Shown here: positions 53,173 through 63,400 of the stretch, one piece after another
How positions within the stretch are numbered: the first letter of the stretch is position 1
Layout: the number at the start of each line of letters is the position of its first letter
From: Prolixibacteraceae bacterium
GTDB taxonomy: Bacteria; Bacteroidota; Bacteroidia; Bacteroidales; Prolixibacteraceae
Length of the DNA: 64,000 nt
Direction of reading: 5' to 3'
NCBI GenBank assembly: GCA_019163175.1
Contig: JAFLKN010000022.1
Coordinates: forward strand, 54,501-118,500
Position numbers and translations under genes: made by a program
The notes under the pieces: model-generated
What the model saw: only the letters and a program-made list of their open reading frames with translations
What the model was told of the DNA's origin: nothing
Databases searched by the model: none

Positions 53173-53694
53173 TTATAAACATAGTTCAAGTACCGGATAG
53201 ATTGGTTCGGCAAAGCCGAATCTCCGGTACAATTTTTCTCCATCTTTCGAGGTGTGCAGTGCTACTTTGCTAACTCCCCTATTACGGGCTTCATTCAGAA
53301 GTTCCTGAAGTATCATTGCAGAGATGCCTTTACGGCGGGCAAAAGGTGCGGTGTACATGTTTAGTATGTCACCTTCAAGGTACGATGATTGATTAAAATC
53401 ACCGGGAATTTTTTTCAAAACCATGGCGCCAAAGCTCAATGTTTCGCCATTCAGTTCGGCCATAAAAGCAAAAAAACTATTATTGGCCAATGCCTGAATA
53501 AAATATTGGTTCAGCTCAGTTTTTAATTGCTGCTGATATTCCACGCTTCTTTCTCCCTGCATCTCGCTGAGATAGGCCATTCGGTATGTGGTCAGAAGTT
53601 CAACTTCGTCGTTCCCGATTTTCCGGATTTGGATTTTTGAAAAATCAATCTGCATGGTGCTCCATTTCTGTTTCACGGCAAAACCGAATATCAT
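53173..53694 (-). CDS. GNAT-family N-acetyltransferase
   Basis: Up to 173 aa; a start at 53655 (MQIDFSKIQIRKIG) would give a more usual GNAT beginning and cannot be excluded. The acetyl-CoA pyrophosphate loop is ARRKGISAMILQELLNEARNRGVSKVALHTSKDG, with the final GEKLYRRFGFAE strand-helix. Acceptor unknown. It leads the SpoIID-hydrolase-MFS gene line on the minus strand. Confidence 0.9.
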   Translation of the reverse strand: MIFGFAVKQKWSTMQIDFSKIQIRKIGNDEVELLTTYRMAYLSEMQGERSVEYQQQLKTELNQYFIQALANNSFFAFMAELNGETLSFGAMVLKKIPGDFNQSSYLEGDILNMYTAPFARRKGISAMILQELLNEARNRGVSKVALHTSKDGEKLYRRFGFAEPIYPVLELCL

Positions 53695-53936
53695 TTATTT
53701 TTAAATCTGTAACTTGTCGTACCAATTTTGGAAATATAAAATTCAGTAAAACAAGCAATTCGAATTAGTTTGATAGTTGGATTTGCTCATTACTAACTTA
53801 GTAAATAATGTGGAGCCCACGAATAGTCAATCGGTCTATTTTACCGAATTGTTGTATAACAGGTAAGTTGATCGCAAAGCCATATAGATTGCATGCTGCG
53901 ATAGAAAATGAATAACCAATATCTGGGCTAATTAAA

Positions 53937-55259
53937 CTATTTCTCTGGAGTTACAGAACCTGAAAGTTGACCACTAAGCCGAAGTAATTCAATTTCAGCT
54001 GATTTGCACCTGAAAAGTGATTGCAAAAGTCGATTCTCGGCATCGAGCAATTTCTTTTGGGTTTCGCGTAGTTCGATGTCGTTCATTGCGCCGAGCTTGT
54101 ATTTTTGTTGAGAAATATCCCAATTTAATCGGGCAAACTGCATGTTTTCTTTTTCGAACCGTACCAGTCTCAGATTTGTTTGAAAGTCGTTATAAACCTG
54201 TTGCAGATTAGCTTCGATAGTCAGTTTTTGTAACTCGGCATCCTGAGCAGCCGATTCTTCTCTGATTTGGGCAACCTTCAATTTTTGATTGTTGGTAAAG
54301 CCATTAAAAATATTGTAGTTCAGGGTGAGTCCGGCAGAGAATCCCAAATTTTGGTTACTTGTGAAAATTCCAACGTCTGATTGTGATTTACTGTACGAAT
54401 AGCCTGTGTTTACACTTAAACGGGGAAGCCTTGATGTTTTTATTTCTTTGGTTGTCAAATTTGCCAGATTAATAGCACTGCGGGCTTCCTGTAAATCCGG
54501 GCTTTGCTCCTGAACTTTAGTCCAAAGTTCTTCATAAACCATAGCTTCGTTTACCGGTATGTTTTTTTCAACCAAGACCTTCGTTTTTGGATCACGGCAA
54601 AGGAGTACATTCAAATCAGAAACAGTGTTGTACAATACCGACTCTTGTTTCATGAAATTTGCACTGTCGGCATTCATGTCAACTGTAGCCTGTAAATAGG
54701 CAAGTTCGGAGCCACTTCCCAAATCAAGCCTGGCTTTTGCAAATTGCCTTCGCTGGCTCGAAATTTTGAGCGTTTCGTGGTATAAATCAAGTATTTTTTG
54801 CTGAACCGCCAGGTCAAAATAAACCCGGCTAACCTGCGATACGGTGTTTTCTACAACTCCACGCAACTGGATATTGCTTAATTGCTGCAATTCATTCAGT
54901 TTGTCTCGCTGTATAAACATATTGAGACCATCAAATATGGTCCAGCCAAGCTGTATTCCGGCACTTTGGTTGTTCGTTTTTGCATTAGGCACATCGCGTA
55001 CCCTACCATCAAAATATTCTGCATGCGAATTATTGATGGAAATTGATCGTGCACCGGTCAAATCAAGCTTTGGTAACATTCCTGCATTACCCATAGAGTT
55101 GTTAACATCGGTAATTCGGGCAGCGTTTTCGGCCAGCGAAATAGAGTAATTGTTCTGAAGAGCCAATACAATGGCATCTTTCAGTTTAAGGGTGTCTTGT
55201 GCAAAAGACATCATTCCCTGAACGATGAGGAAGATGATTGTTATGATTCGAATTTTCAT
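53937..55259 (-). CDS. TolC-family outer-membrane efflux channel
   Basis: A 440-aa protein with a signal peptide (residues 1-20). Two long coiled-coil/barrel repeats (SLAENAARITDVNNSMGNAGMLPKLDLTG; LNYNIFNGFTNNQKLKVAQ) are typical of TolC-like channels, and the short beta-barrel pattern ends with RLSGQLSG. It is the last gene of adaptor-RND-channel. Its start codon overlaps the stop of a small upstream ORF (55256-55351) inside a conserved leader. Confidence 0.94.
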   Translation of the reverse strand: MKIRIITIIFLIVQGMMSFAQDTLKLKDAIVLALQNNYSISLAENAARITDVNNSMGNAGMLPKLDLTGARSISINNSHAEYFDGRVRDVPNAKTNNQSAGIQLGWTIFDGLNMFIQRDKLNELQQLSNIQLRGVVENTVSQVSRVYFDLAVQQKILDLYHETLKISSQRRQFAKARLDLGSGSELAYLQATVDMNADSANFMKQESVLYNTVSDLNVLLCRDPKTKVLVEKNIPVNEAMVYEELWTKVQEQSPDLQEARSAINLANLTTKEIKTSRLPRLSVNTGYSYSKSQSDVGIFTSNQNLGFSAGLTLNYNIFNGFTNNQKLKVAQIREESAAQDAELQKLTIEANLQQVYNDFQTNLRLVRFEKENMQFARLNWDISQQKYKLGAMNDIELRETQKKLLDAENRLLQSLFRCKSAEIELLRLSGQLSGSVTPEK

Positions 55260-55351
55260 ACGTGAATAATTTGTTTTTTAATTGTCTTATGGAACTCGCA
55301 TGTAGACATTCTCATATTCTTGGATGTAAGTAATTTACATGCTCGTTTCAT
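55256..55351 (-). promoter_or_regulatory. Conserved leader with 31-codon MKRA small ORF before TolC
   Basis: ATG at 55351 reads MKRACKLLTSKNMRMSTCEF and on for 31 codons; its TGA overlaps the TolC ATG (ATGA at 55256-55259). GCTCGTTTCAT (55341-55351) and the 32-bp block 55266-55297 are shared with the leader of the M48 gene at 39439-39525, 81-82 bp and 7 bp from the downstream start codon in both cases. Confidence 0.5.
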
Positions 55352-55432
55352 AGACTATTTAATTGTGGCGCACTAGCGGCACCAGTATTTTTTCAACATT
55401 AAATTTAAAGCCAAAGAATTTACAGATAATTT

Positions 55433-58400
55433 TTACTCTTCATTTAGCTTATCTTCCAATTCTGGTGCAAGCGTATGTTTTTTTCCAATTGCTGAAAAGT
55501 AAGTATAAAGTGCAGGAATCACATATAAGGTTAGAACCAAAGCAAACATCAGTCCGCCAATGATCACAATTCCCATCGAAACCCGGCTTTTTGCTCCGGC
55601 ACCTAATGCCAGGGCAATGGGTAATGCACCCAGAACGGTTGCCAAACTTGTCATTAAAATAGGCCTGAAACGTTGTGTTGAAGCCTCCAGCGCAGCATTT
55701 ATCAGGCTTGCACCGGCTTCCTTTTTCTGATTTGCAAACTCCACGATCAGAATACCGTTTTTGGTCACAATTCCAATTAGCATGATCATTCCAATCTGAC
55801 TGAAGATATTGACTGTTTGTCCAAAAAGAATTAGCGAAATTAATGCTCCGGCTACTGCGAGTGGAACGGTAAACATGATCACCATCGGATCGCGGAAACT
55901 TTCGAATTGAGCGGCCAGGATCAGATAAATAAGAACCAAAGCCAGTGCAAAAGCAAAAAGCAGTGTATTTGAACTTTCAGCAAAATCACGTGATGGACCC
56001 GAGAGACTGGTTGAGTAAGTGTCGTCCAGAACTTCGGCTGCAATGCGGTTCATGGCTTCGATACTTTGGCCCAATGTATATCCGCTGGCAGGGTTGGCCG
56101 AAACGGTTGCCGACACATACCGGTTGAAACGGTACAATTGTGGCAGACTCGAATTGTATTTTACCTGAACAAGATTATCCACCTGAACCAGTTCGCCTCT
56201 GCGGTTTCGAACATACACCGAACTAAGATCGAATGGGTCGTCACGGAACGAGCGGTCAGCCTGTCCGATAACCTGGTATTGTTTGCCATTAAATATATAA
56301 TAACCCATTCGTTGTCCGCTGAAGAACAATTGCAAGGTTTCAGCAATGTCGCGGATGGTTACACCCAGGGTTCTGGCACGTTCACGGTCAATTTGAATGG
56401 TCATCTCGGGTTTATTAAACTTCAGGTTGAGGTCAACTACCTGAAAAGCCGGATCTGCCTGTGCTTTCTCCATAAATTCAGGCAGGACTGTTTTGAGTTT
56501 TTCCAAGGTCGGAGCCTGAATTACATATTGTACCGGCATCCCACTGCTTCGGCCTACCTGGATGGTTTGTTCCTGACTAACAATGGTGCGTGCAAAAGTC
56601 ATTTTTCGGGTAATTCCAGTAAGCATGTCGGCTATTTCCGATTGTGTTCGGGTGCGTTCGTTGGGCTCAGTAAGCGTGATCCGAACAAACCCGGAATTCG
56701 TTGAGCCAGAACCTCCAAAACCGGGCGAAGTCAGACTCATGAACGAATATTTTTCAGGAATGGTATCAACAATAGCCGTAAGTACCTTCATGTATTCGTC
56801 CATCCTCTCGTAGGAAACTCCTTCAGGGGCAGTTACATTAACCATCACACGGCTTTTATCCTGCATTGGTGCCAGTTCTGATGGAATCATTGGCCAAAGA
56901 ACAAAAATGAGCGAAATTGAAATCCCCATGATTACGAAGGCTAGCCAGCGGAGTTTCAGGAAACGCTGGAGCGATCGGTTGTACATGGAGATAAGTGCCA
57001 CGAAAAATTTCTCGGTATAGTTGTAGAAGCTGCTGTGGTGATCGCTGTGGCGAAGCCAGTGGGCACTCATCATTGGAGTGAGTGTTAGCGAAACGAAGGC
57101 CGAAATGATAACTGAACCTGCCATAACAATAGCAAACTCGCGGAATAATTTTCCGGTAAATCCTTCAAGAAAAATAATTGGGAGAAAAACAGCAGCAAGG
57201 GTAATCGTGGTTGAAAGAATTGCAAAGAATATTTCCTTGGAACCGATCATCCCGGCTTCCATTGGATCCATGCCTTTTTCTATCTTGCTGTAAATATTTT
57301 CGAGTACCACAATGGCATCGTCAACAACTAACCCAGTGGCAAGCACAATGCTCAAAAGTGTGAGTATGTTGATGGTATAGCCTGCCAGATACATCAGGAA
57401 AAAGGTCCCGATAAGCGAAATAGGAATTGCAAAAACGGGGATAAGCGTGGTTCTCCATTCGCGCAGGAAAAGGAAGATTACCATTACCACCAGTAAAAAC
57501 GAAATCAGGATAGTTTCTTCTACTTCAGTAATTGCATTCCTGATGGTCATCGTGGTGTCAGACATGATACCGAGTTTGACATCTTCCGGCAAATCTTTTT
57601 GAATTTGCACGAGTCTCACTTTTAATTCATCGACAATTGAAATATGGTTGGCACCAGGTTGTGGGGAAATTGCCAAACCACACATGGGTATGCCGCCTTC
57701 ACCACGCATGATCGATTTTTCGTTTTCGGCTGCGAGCACCGCATTCCCGATATCTCGGAATTTTACCAATGTTCCGGCTGATTCTTTGACGATCATGTTA
57801 TTGAATTCTTCGGCAGTTGTCATTCTTCCAAGTGTCCTGACCGAAAGTTCTGTACCATAACCCTCAATACGGCCGGTTGGCAGTTCAACATTTTCGCGGT
57901 TCAATGCGTCGCGTACATCGAGTGGGGTAAGTTTGTATCCTGCCAGTTTTATAGGGTCGATGTATAGTTTTATTGAATATCTTTTTTCACCGTAAATCCT
58001 TATTTCACTCACGCCCGGAATGGTCTGAAGTCTCTCTTTCAGCACATTATTTGCAATTTCCGATAATTGTAGCAGGTCGCGTTTATCGCTCTGCACGGTC
58101 ATCACATAAATCGGGTTTGAATCGGCATCCGATTTTACTACGATAGGTGGATCAACATCTGGGGGCAGGCTTCGCCGGGCACGCGAAACACGGTCGCGAA
58201 CATCGTTGGCTGCGGCTTCCATTTCAACACCGATCTCAAATTCAACGGTAATACTGCTGCTACCATCGCGCGATGAGGAAGTGAGGGTGCGAATGCCGGC
58301 AATCCCGTTGATGCTTTCTTCGAGTGGTTCGGTAATCTGGCTTTCAATTACATCGGCATTAGCGCCTGGATAGGAGGTGCTAACGCTTACTGTTGGCGGA

Positions 58401-58522
58401 TCGACGCTGGGATATTCGCGAACTCCTAAAAAATTGTATCCGATGATTCCAAACAGTACGACAAGTATTGAAAGCACCATTGCCAGTACCGGGCGTTTTA
58501 TAAATATTCCTGAAAAGTTCAT
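55433..58522 (-). CDS. RND multidrug efflux permease (AcrB/MexF class)
   Basis: A 1029-aa HAE1 pump. It begins MNFSGIFIKRPVLAMVLS with the family's phenylalanine/FIxRP start; the proton-relay pair Asp-Asp is in GLVVDDAIVVLENIY (near residue 401). Periplasmic porter domains and 12 helices are present; the C-terminal half repeats the first. It lies 62 bp downstream of the adaptor gene. Bacteroidota RND pumps of this type export detergents, dyes and antibiotics; the substrate here is unknown. Confidence 0.96.
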   Translation of the reverse strand: MNFSGIFIKRPVLAMVLSILVVLFGIIGYNFLGVREYPSVDPPTVSVSTSYPGANADVIESQITEPLEESINGIAGIRTLTSSSRDGSSSITVEFEIGVEMEAAANDVRDRVSRARRSLPPDVDPPIVVKSDADSNPIYVMTVQSDKRDLLQLSEIANNVLKERLQTIPGVSEIRIYGEKRYSIKLYIDPIKLAGYKLTPLDVRDALNRENVELPTGRIEGYGTELSVRTLGRMTTAEEFNNMIVKESAGTLVKFRDIGNAVLAAENEKSIMRGEGGIPMCGLAISPQPGANHISIVDELKVRLVQIQKDLPEDVKLGIMSDTTMTIRNAITEVEETILISFLLVVMVIFLFLREWRTTLIPVFAIPISLIGTFFLMYLAGYTINILTLLSIVLATGLVVDDAIVVLENIYSKIEKGMDPMEAGMIGSKEIFFAILSTTITLAAVFLPIIFLEGFTGKLFREFAIVMAGSVIISAFVSLTLTPMMSAHWLRHSDHHSSFYNYTEKFFVALISMYNRSLQRFLKLRWLAFVIMGISISLIFVLWPMIPSELAPMQDKSRVMVNVTAPEGVSYERMDEYMKVLTAIVDTIPEKYSFMSLTSPGFGGSGSTNSGFVRITLTEPNERTRTQSEIADMLTGITRKMTFARTIVSQEQTIQVGRSSGMPVQYVIQAPTLEKLKTVLPEFMEKAQADPAFQVVDLNLKFNKPEMTIQIDRERARTLGVTIRDIAETLQLFFSGQRMGYYIFNGKQYQVIGQADRSFRDDPFDLSSVYVRNRRGELVQVDNLVQVKYNSSLPQLYRFNRYVSATVSANPASGYTLGQSIEAMNRIAAEVLDDTYSTSLSGPSRDFAESSNTLLFAFALALVLIYLILAAQFESFRDPMVIMFTVPLAVAGALISLILFGQTVNIFSQIGMIMLIGIVTKNGILIVEFANQKKEAGASLINAALEASTQRFRPILMTSLATVLGALPIALALGAGAKSRVSMGIVIIGGLMFALVLTLYVIPALYTYFSAIGKKHTLAPELEDKLNEE

Positions 58523-58584
58523 TCGATTTGCGTGTTAGTTGGCTGAATTTTAATACAGAAACTTGAAGAAGAGGTTCCTTTCGG

Positions 58585-59733
58585 CTACTTTTTTTCTATT
58601 GCAAGTTCGGGCTGATTTTCGACTTTTGTCTTTTTTACCATCACCGGAGCTCCATTGTTTAACTGTAAAAGCCCTGTAATTATAAGGCTATCGCCTACAG
58701 AAACTCCCTGAACGATTTGAATTTCATTGGCTGTCCTGATTCCGGTTGTAACTGGTACTGAAACAGCTTTTCCACTTTTGCAGACGAAAACCGAGTTGCC
58801 ATCCAGAACGGTTACTACAGCTTCAGAAGGAACTTTTATTGCTTCAGGAAATCGTTGAAGTATCATGTTTACCCGGGCAAAGGTTCCCGGATTTAATAAG
58901 TTCGCCTTGTTTGAACACAAAGCTCTTACTTTTAATGTGCGGGTTTCGGTAGTAATCGACGATTCTACGGCATATACTTTTGCCATAAATGTTGAATCTG
59001 AAGCATCAATGTCAAAACTTATTTCTAATCCGGGCTTAAGGTAACTGCTGTATTTTTCCGGAACATCAAATTCTATTTTTACAGGGTCGAGTTGCTGAAT
59101 GGTGGCAATCAAGGTGTTGCTGGCTAAATAATTGCCAACACTAACTGCCCGAAGTCCGACTTTTCCACTGAATGGAGCATAAATTTCTGTTTTTGCAATC
59201 TGAGCCTCCAACAGTTGTTTGTCGGCCTGATTGACCAGCATCAAACTTTTGGCTGCATCGTACTCGTCCTGACTAATCGCTTTTATTTCGAGTAATTTAC
59301 GTTTTTGATATTCGTCGCTGGAGAGCAAAATACCCTGTGCTTCGTTTCTTTTTAATTGTGCCTGTAAATCGCTGTCGTTCATTTTTATAAGAAGTTTCCC
59401 TTTTTGGACAGAGACACCTTCTTCAAACAATATTTTCACAATTCTTCCGGAGATTTCAGGGCGGATTTCGTCTTTTTCGTTTGCCATTATTGTTCCGGTG
59501 CTTGAAACAGTATTCAAAAGTAACTCGGGTTGGGCTACTCTAACTTCAACTGTTACCGGACCAGCTTTTCTTCCTTTTGTCGCATTGGTAGCCTGATTAT
59601 TTTTTTTGCAGGCAGAAAAGCTGAAAATGAATAGCAAGCATAGGCCGCAAAAGAATAGGGAATTGTACTTCAAAGTTGTTAGTTTGATTTTGTTTGGAAA
59701 AAGAACAAAAAAGAGGAATCTGTTGTAATACAT
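58585..59733 (-). CDS. RND efflux periplasmic adaptor (membrane fusion protein), lipoprotein
   Basis: A 382-aa HlyD-type adaptor. The lipoprotein signal ends FSFSAC. The first ~30 residues before the hydrophobic core are unusually long, so a TTG at 59673 (LKYNSLFFCGLC) may be the true start. Lipoyl half-motifs (GTIMANEKDEIRPEISGRI...EGVSVQKGKLLIKMNDSDLQAQL; IYAPFSGKVGLRAVSVGNYL) flank a short coiled-coil hairpin. It leads the adaptor-RND-TolC operon. Confidence 0.94.
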   Translation of the reverse strand: MYYNRFLFFVLFPNKIKLTTLKYNSLFFCGLCLLFIFSFSACKKNNQATNATKGRKAGPVTVEVRVAQPELLLNTVSSTGTIMANEKDEIRPEISGRIVKILFEEGVSVQKGKLLIKMNDSDLQAQLKRNEAQGILLSSDEYQKRKLLEIKAISQDEYDAAKSLMLVNQADKQLLEAQIAKTEIYAPFSGKVGLRAVSVGNYLASNTLIATIQQLDPVKIEFDVPEKYSSYLKPGLEISFDIDASDSTFMAKVYAVESSITTETRTLKVRALCSNKANLLNPGTFARVNMILQRFPEAIKVPSEAVVTVLDGNSVFVCKSGKAVSVPVTTGIRTANEIQIVQGVSVGDSLIITGLLQLNNGAPVMVKKTKVENQPELAIEKK

Positions 59734-59933
59734 ATCTTTTGTTGGTTTGGTTGTTTAAATAAATTTATTCGACAGTAATTTTGCCAAATGGTTTAACAGA
59801 ATTGTTAAAGATCGCAATAATTCAATTTGATTTGACGTTCGCTATTGAAAAAGTCTGATATTTGATTCTATAATAAACTTAACGAATATACTTTCTGTTT
59901 ATAGATAAAGTAAAACGAATCTATTTTTAAATT

Positions 59934-60323
59934 ATGATATCCTTTCTAGTGGCTGTGAAACAGCCTGTTCGAATACTCTTACTTGTTTTGTACATTGGTT
60001 TCATAGCAGCTCTATCTTTATTACCTCCACAGGATTTGCCTAAGATTCCCTTATTCTCTGGAGCCGATAAAATGATTCATTTCATGATGTATTTTATTTT
60101 TTCGATGTTATCCTGCTGGGCTTTAAAAACCGAAAAACACTATTTCAGATTACTTTTGATTGCTTTGGCCACAATAGGTTGGGGAATGTTTATGGAATTT
60201 GTCCAGATGGAAATGCATATGGGGCGTTCATTTTCCTTTTACGATATGGTCGCAAATGGTCTCGGCGTTTTTGTGGGTGTAATTATTTATGTTTTGGCTA
60301 CTTTTGAGCGTGAGCCGGATTAA
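59934..60323 (+). CDS. VanZ-like family membrane protein
   Basis: A 129-aa protein with four hydrophobic helices. ALSLLPPQDLPKIPLFSGADKMIHFMMYFIFSMLSCWAL is the VanZ signature (LSLLP...DKxxHFxxYxxL), followed by WGMFMEFVQMEMHMGRSFSFYDMVANGLGVFVG. Function of this group is largely unknown. It is divergent from the efflux operon and convergent with the type IX secreted protein gene. Confidence 0.88.
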   Translation: MISFLVAVKQPVRILLLVLYIGFIAALSLLPPQDLPKIPLFSGADKMIHFMMYFIFSMLSCWALKTEKHYFRLLLIALATIGWGMFMEFVQMEMHMGRSFSFYDMVANGLGVFVGVIIYVLATFEREPD

Positions 60324-60401
60324 AGCATCAAAAATCTTTTTCTACAGATCAAGATTGAAATAATAGAAGATCTCGCAAATTTTTTCAATAGATCAGAATG
60401 T

Positions 60402-63400
60402 TTACTCCCGAATGATTTTATAGGTTTTTGAAATGTCCTGATCAATTTTAATCAGGTAAATTCCGGGTGTAAATAGTTGCATATCAATAATTTCTTCCTG
60501 CTCCTTCGTCACAATTTTCGATAAAAGTTTCCCCGAAATGTTGTATATGCGAATTTCCTTGCTGGTTTTAGGTGTTTGACTAAACTTGATATACACCTTT
60601 CCTTTTGTGGGATTTGGATAAATCTTTACCTCACTATCATCTACTTTGGGATTCAGACCAGTAGAAATTTTCACTTCGACCTTAAATTTACTCGTTGCTA
60701 CTTTCCCGTTAGAATTGGCTGCAATTGAAAGTTCAGCCAAACCGGTGTTTTCAGTTGAGAATGTTAATGTTAGAATTGATCCGGCTATTTTTGTTGTTAC
60801 AACCTTATTGTTGGTATTTAAGCTTGTACTGAAAATTAGCAGGTCTCCAGTATCATCGTCGGTAAATACGTTTTTCAAATCAATATTTATACTGGGTGCT
60901 CTTTTATCGACCGAGATATTCTTGATTGAGTCCTTCACATAAGGAAGGTCATCAGTATTGATAACTGAAATGGGAATTGTTTCTGAAGATACAAGTTTAC
61001 CATCAGTAAGTGTTAATGTAAATGGATTGCTGCCAACGTTTTGATTGGTAAAAGTGCCTGATAAAACTGCCGATGAATTTGTTTTTTTTGTCAGTTTCAG
61101 GAATCCTGGTAAGTTCGCAATCGAAAAACTAATCGGATCATTATCAATGTCACTTGCTTCAAGTGTAAACTCGAATGGTTCGTCTTCGATTGCGCTGAAT
61201 GTTTTGACCGAGGTAAAGACCGGTGCTTTGTTGACTTGATTAACGGTGACTACAACCTGATCAATTGACGAATTAACAGTTCCGTCGTTTACAACCAGGG
61301 TGAAGGTATAGTTGCTGTTAGCAGTAACTTCAGGGGCAATAAAAGTTGGTTTCGAGGTATTCCCTGAAGTTAATGTAATTCCTATCGGGGCTGTCCAGAT
61401 ATATACCAATGCATCGCCATCCGGATCACTTGACAATGAGGCATCAAGTGTTACTAAACTACCTTCATCTACCGTTTGATCTGCTCCTGCATTAATTGTT
61501 GGCACTTTGTTGTCTTGCTTCACGGTAATTATCACTTTATCGGCTACTGAATTTAGCTTTCCATCGCTAACTACTAGCGTAAATGTGTAATTTGTGTTGA
61601 CTGCAACATCAGGAGCAGTAAAGCTTGGTTTAGCACTTGAGGCCGAACTCAGAACTATTCCATCAGGCGCTGTCCAGCTGTAGGTTAAAAGATCGCCATC
61701 GGGATCAGAGGACAAAGATCCATTGAGCGTATAAACGGTATTTTCATTCACAGATTGATTCCTTCCGGCATTGGCTATTGGGGCTTTGTTTACCTGTTTA
61801 ACTGTGATTGCTACTTCATCGGTATTGGAGTCAACCGACCCATCATTTACCTTAAGTGTAAATATGAACGTTTTATCAGACTGAACCTCGGGTGCAGTAA
61901 AGCTTGGTTTTGAATTGCTTGTTGAACTGAGTGTAATCCCTTGTGGTGCTGTCCAAAAATAGGTAAGTGCATCGTTATCAGGGTCAGCAGATCCGGTTCC
62001 ATCCAAAGTAGTAATCGAGCCTTCATTTACTGTCTTGTCGATTCCGGCATTGGCTACAGGTTTTATATTTATATGCTTAACCGTGATAATAACCTGGTCA
62101 GTCGATTTTAGATTTCCATCGTTTACCTCCAACGTAAAAGTGAAGGGTGTGTCAGTCTTAACTTCAGGAGCCATAAATGTAGGCTTTTGAACGGTATTTG
62201 AACTCAAGGTAATACCTGCAGGAGCAGACCATAAGTATATTAATACATCATTGTCTGGGTCAGAAGATTCTGATCCATCAAGTGTAAACGGACTACTTTC
62301 ATTGACTAGCTGATCATCGCCGGCATCGGCAATTGGCGCTTTATTTACCTGTTTAATTGTAATGATTACCTCATCGATTGCTGAATTCAGATTTCCATCG
62401 TTTACTACTAGTGAAAAAGTGTAAGGAGTGTCAGTACTAACTTCAGGAGCCGTAAATGTTGGCTTTTGAACGGTATTCGAACTTAAAGTAATTCCATCTG
62501 GTGGAGTCCATAAATAAGTTATCGGATCAGAGTCAGGATCTGAAGATGCAGATCCATCGAGCGTAACATTAGCTTTCTCATTGGATGATTGATCTGATCC
62601 CGCATTGGCAATTGGTACTTTACTAACTTGCTTCACTGTGATTATTACCTGATCTACAGTAGAATTGAGGCTTCCATCATTTACAATTAAAGAAAAAGTA
62701 TATTGCGTATCAGCTGTGATTTCGGGAGCCGTAAAAGTCGGCTTTTGAACGGTATTGGAACTTAATGTAATTCCAATCGGTGGAGACCACAAATAGGTGA
62801 TCGGATCAGTTTCCGGATCAGAAGAAGCCGATCCATCAAGCGTAACAGTTGTACCTTCGTTTGGCGATTGATCTGGACCTGCATTTGCAATTGGCGCTTT
62901 GTTTACCTGAACAACTGTAATAACTACCTGATCTGAAGTAGAACTTACTGTTCCGTCATTTACAATCAGTGAAAAGGTATAAGTGGTGTTTGCCGTTACT
63001 TCAGGCGCGGTAAATGTAGGACTCGCTGCCGATATTGAACTAAGCGTAACTCCGGAGGGTGCTGTCCATATATAGGTTAGCGGATCAGCATCGGGATCGT
63101 TAGAAGCTATTCCGGCGAGGGTGACAAGCGCACCTTCATTTACTGTTTGATCTGTCCCTGCGTTTGCCGTTGGGGCTTTATTTCCCTGTTTTACAGTGAT
63201 TGTCACCTGGTCGGCAGACGATTCTAAAACACCATCACGAACAACTAAAGTGAACGTATAGTTCGTGTTAACCGAAACTTCGGGTGTTGTAAAAGTAGGT
63301 TTTTGTGAAGTGCTTGAGCTTAATGTAATTCCAACCGGTGGAGTCCACAGGTAAGTTAATACATCATTGTCAGGGTCGGTCGATCCGGATGCATCTAAAG

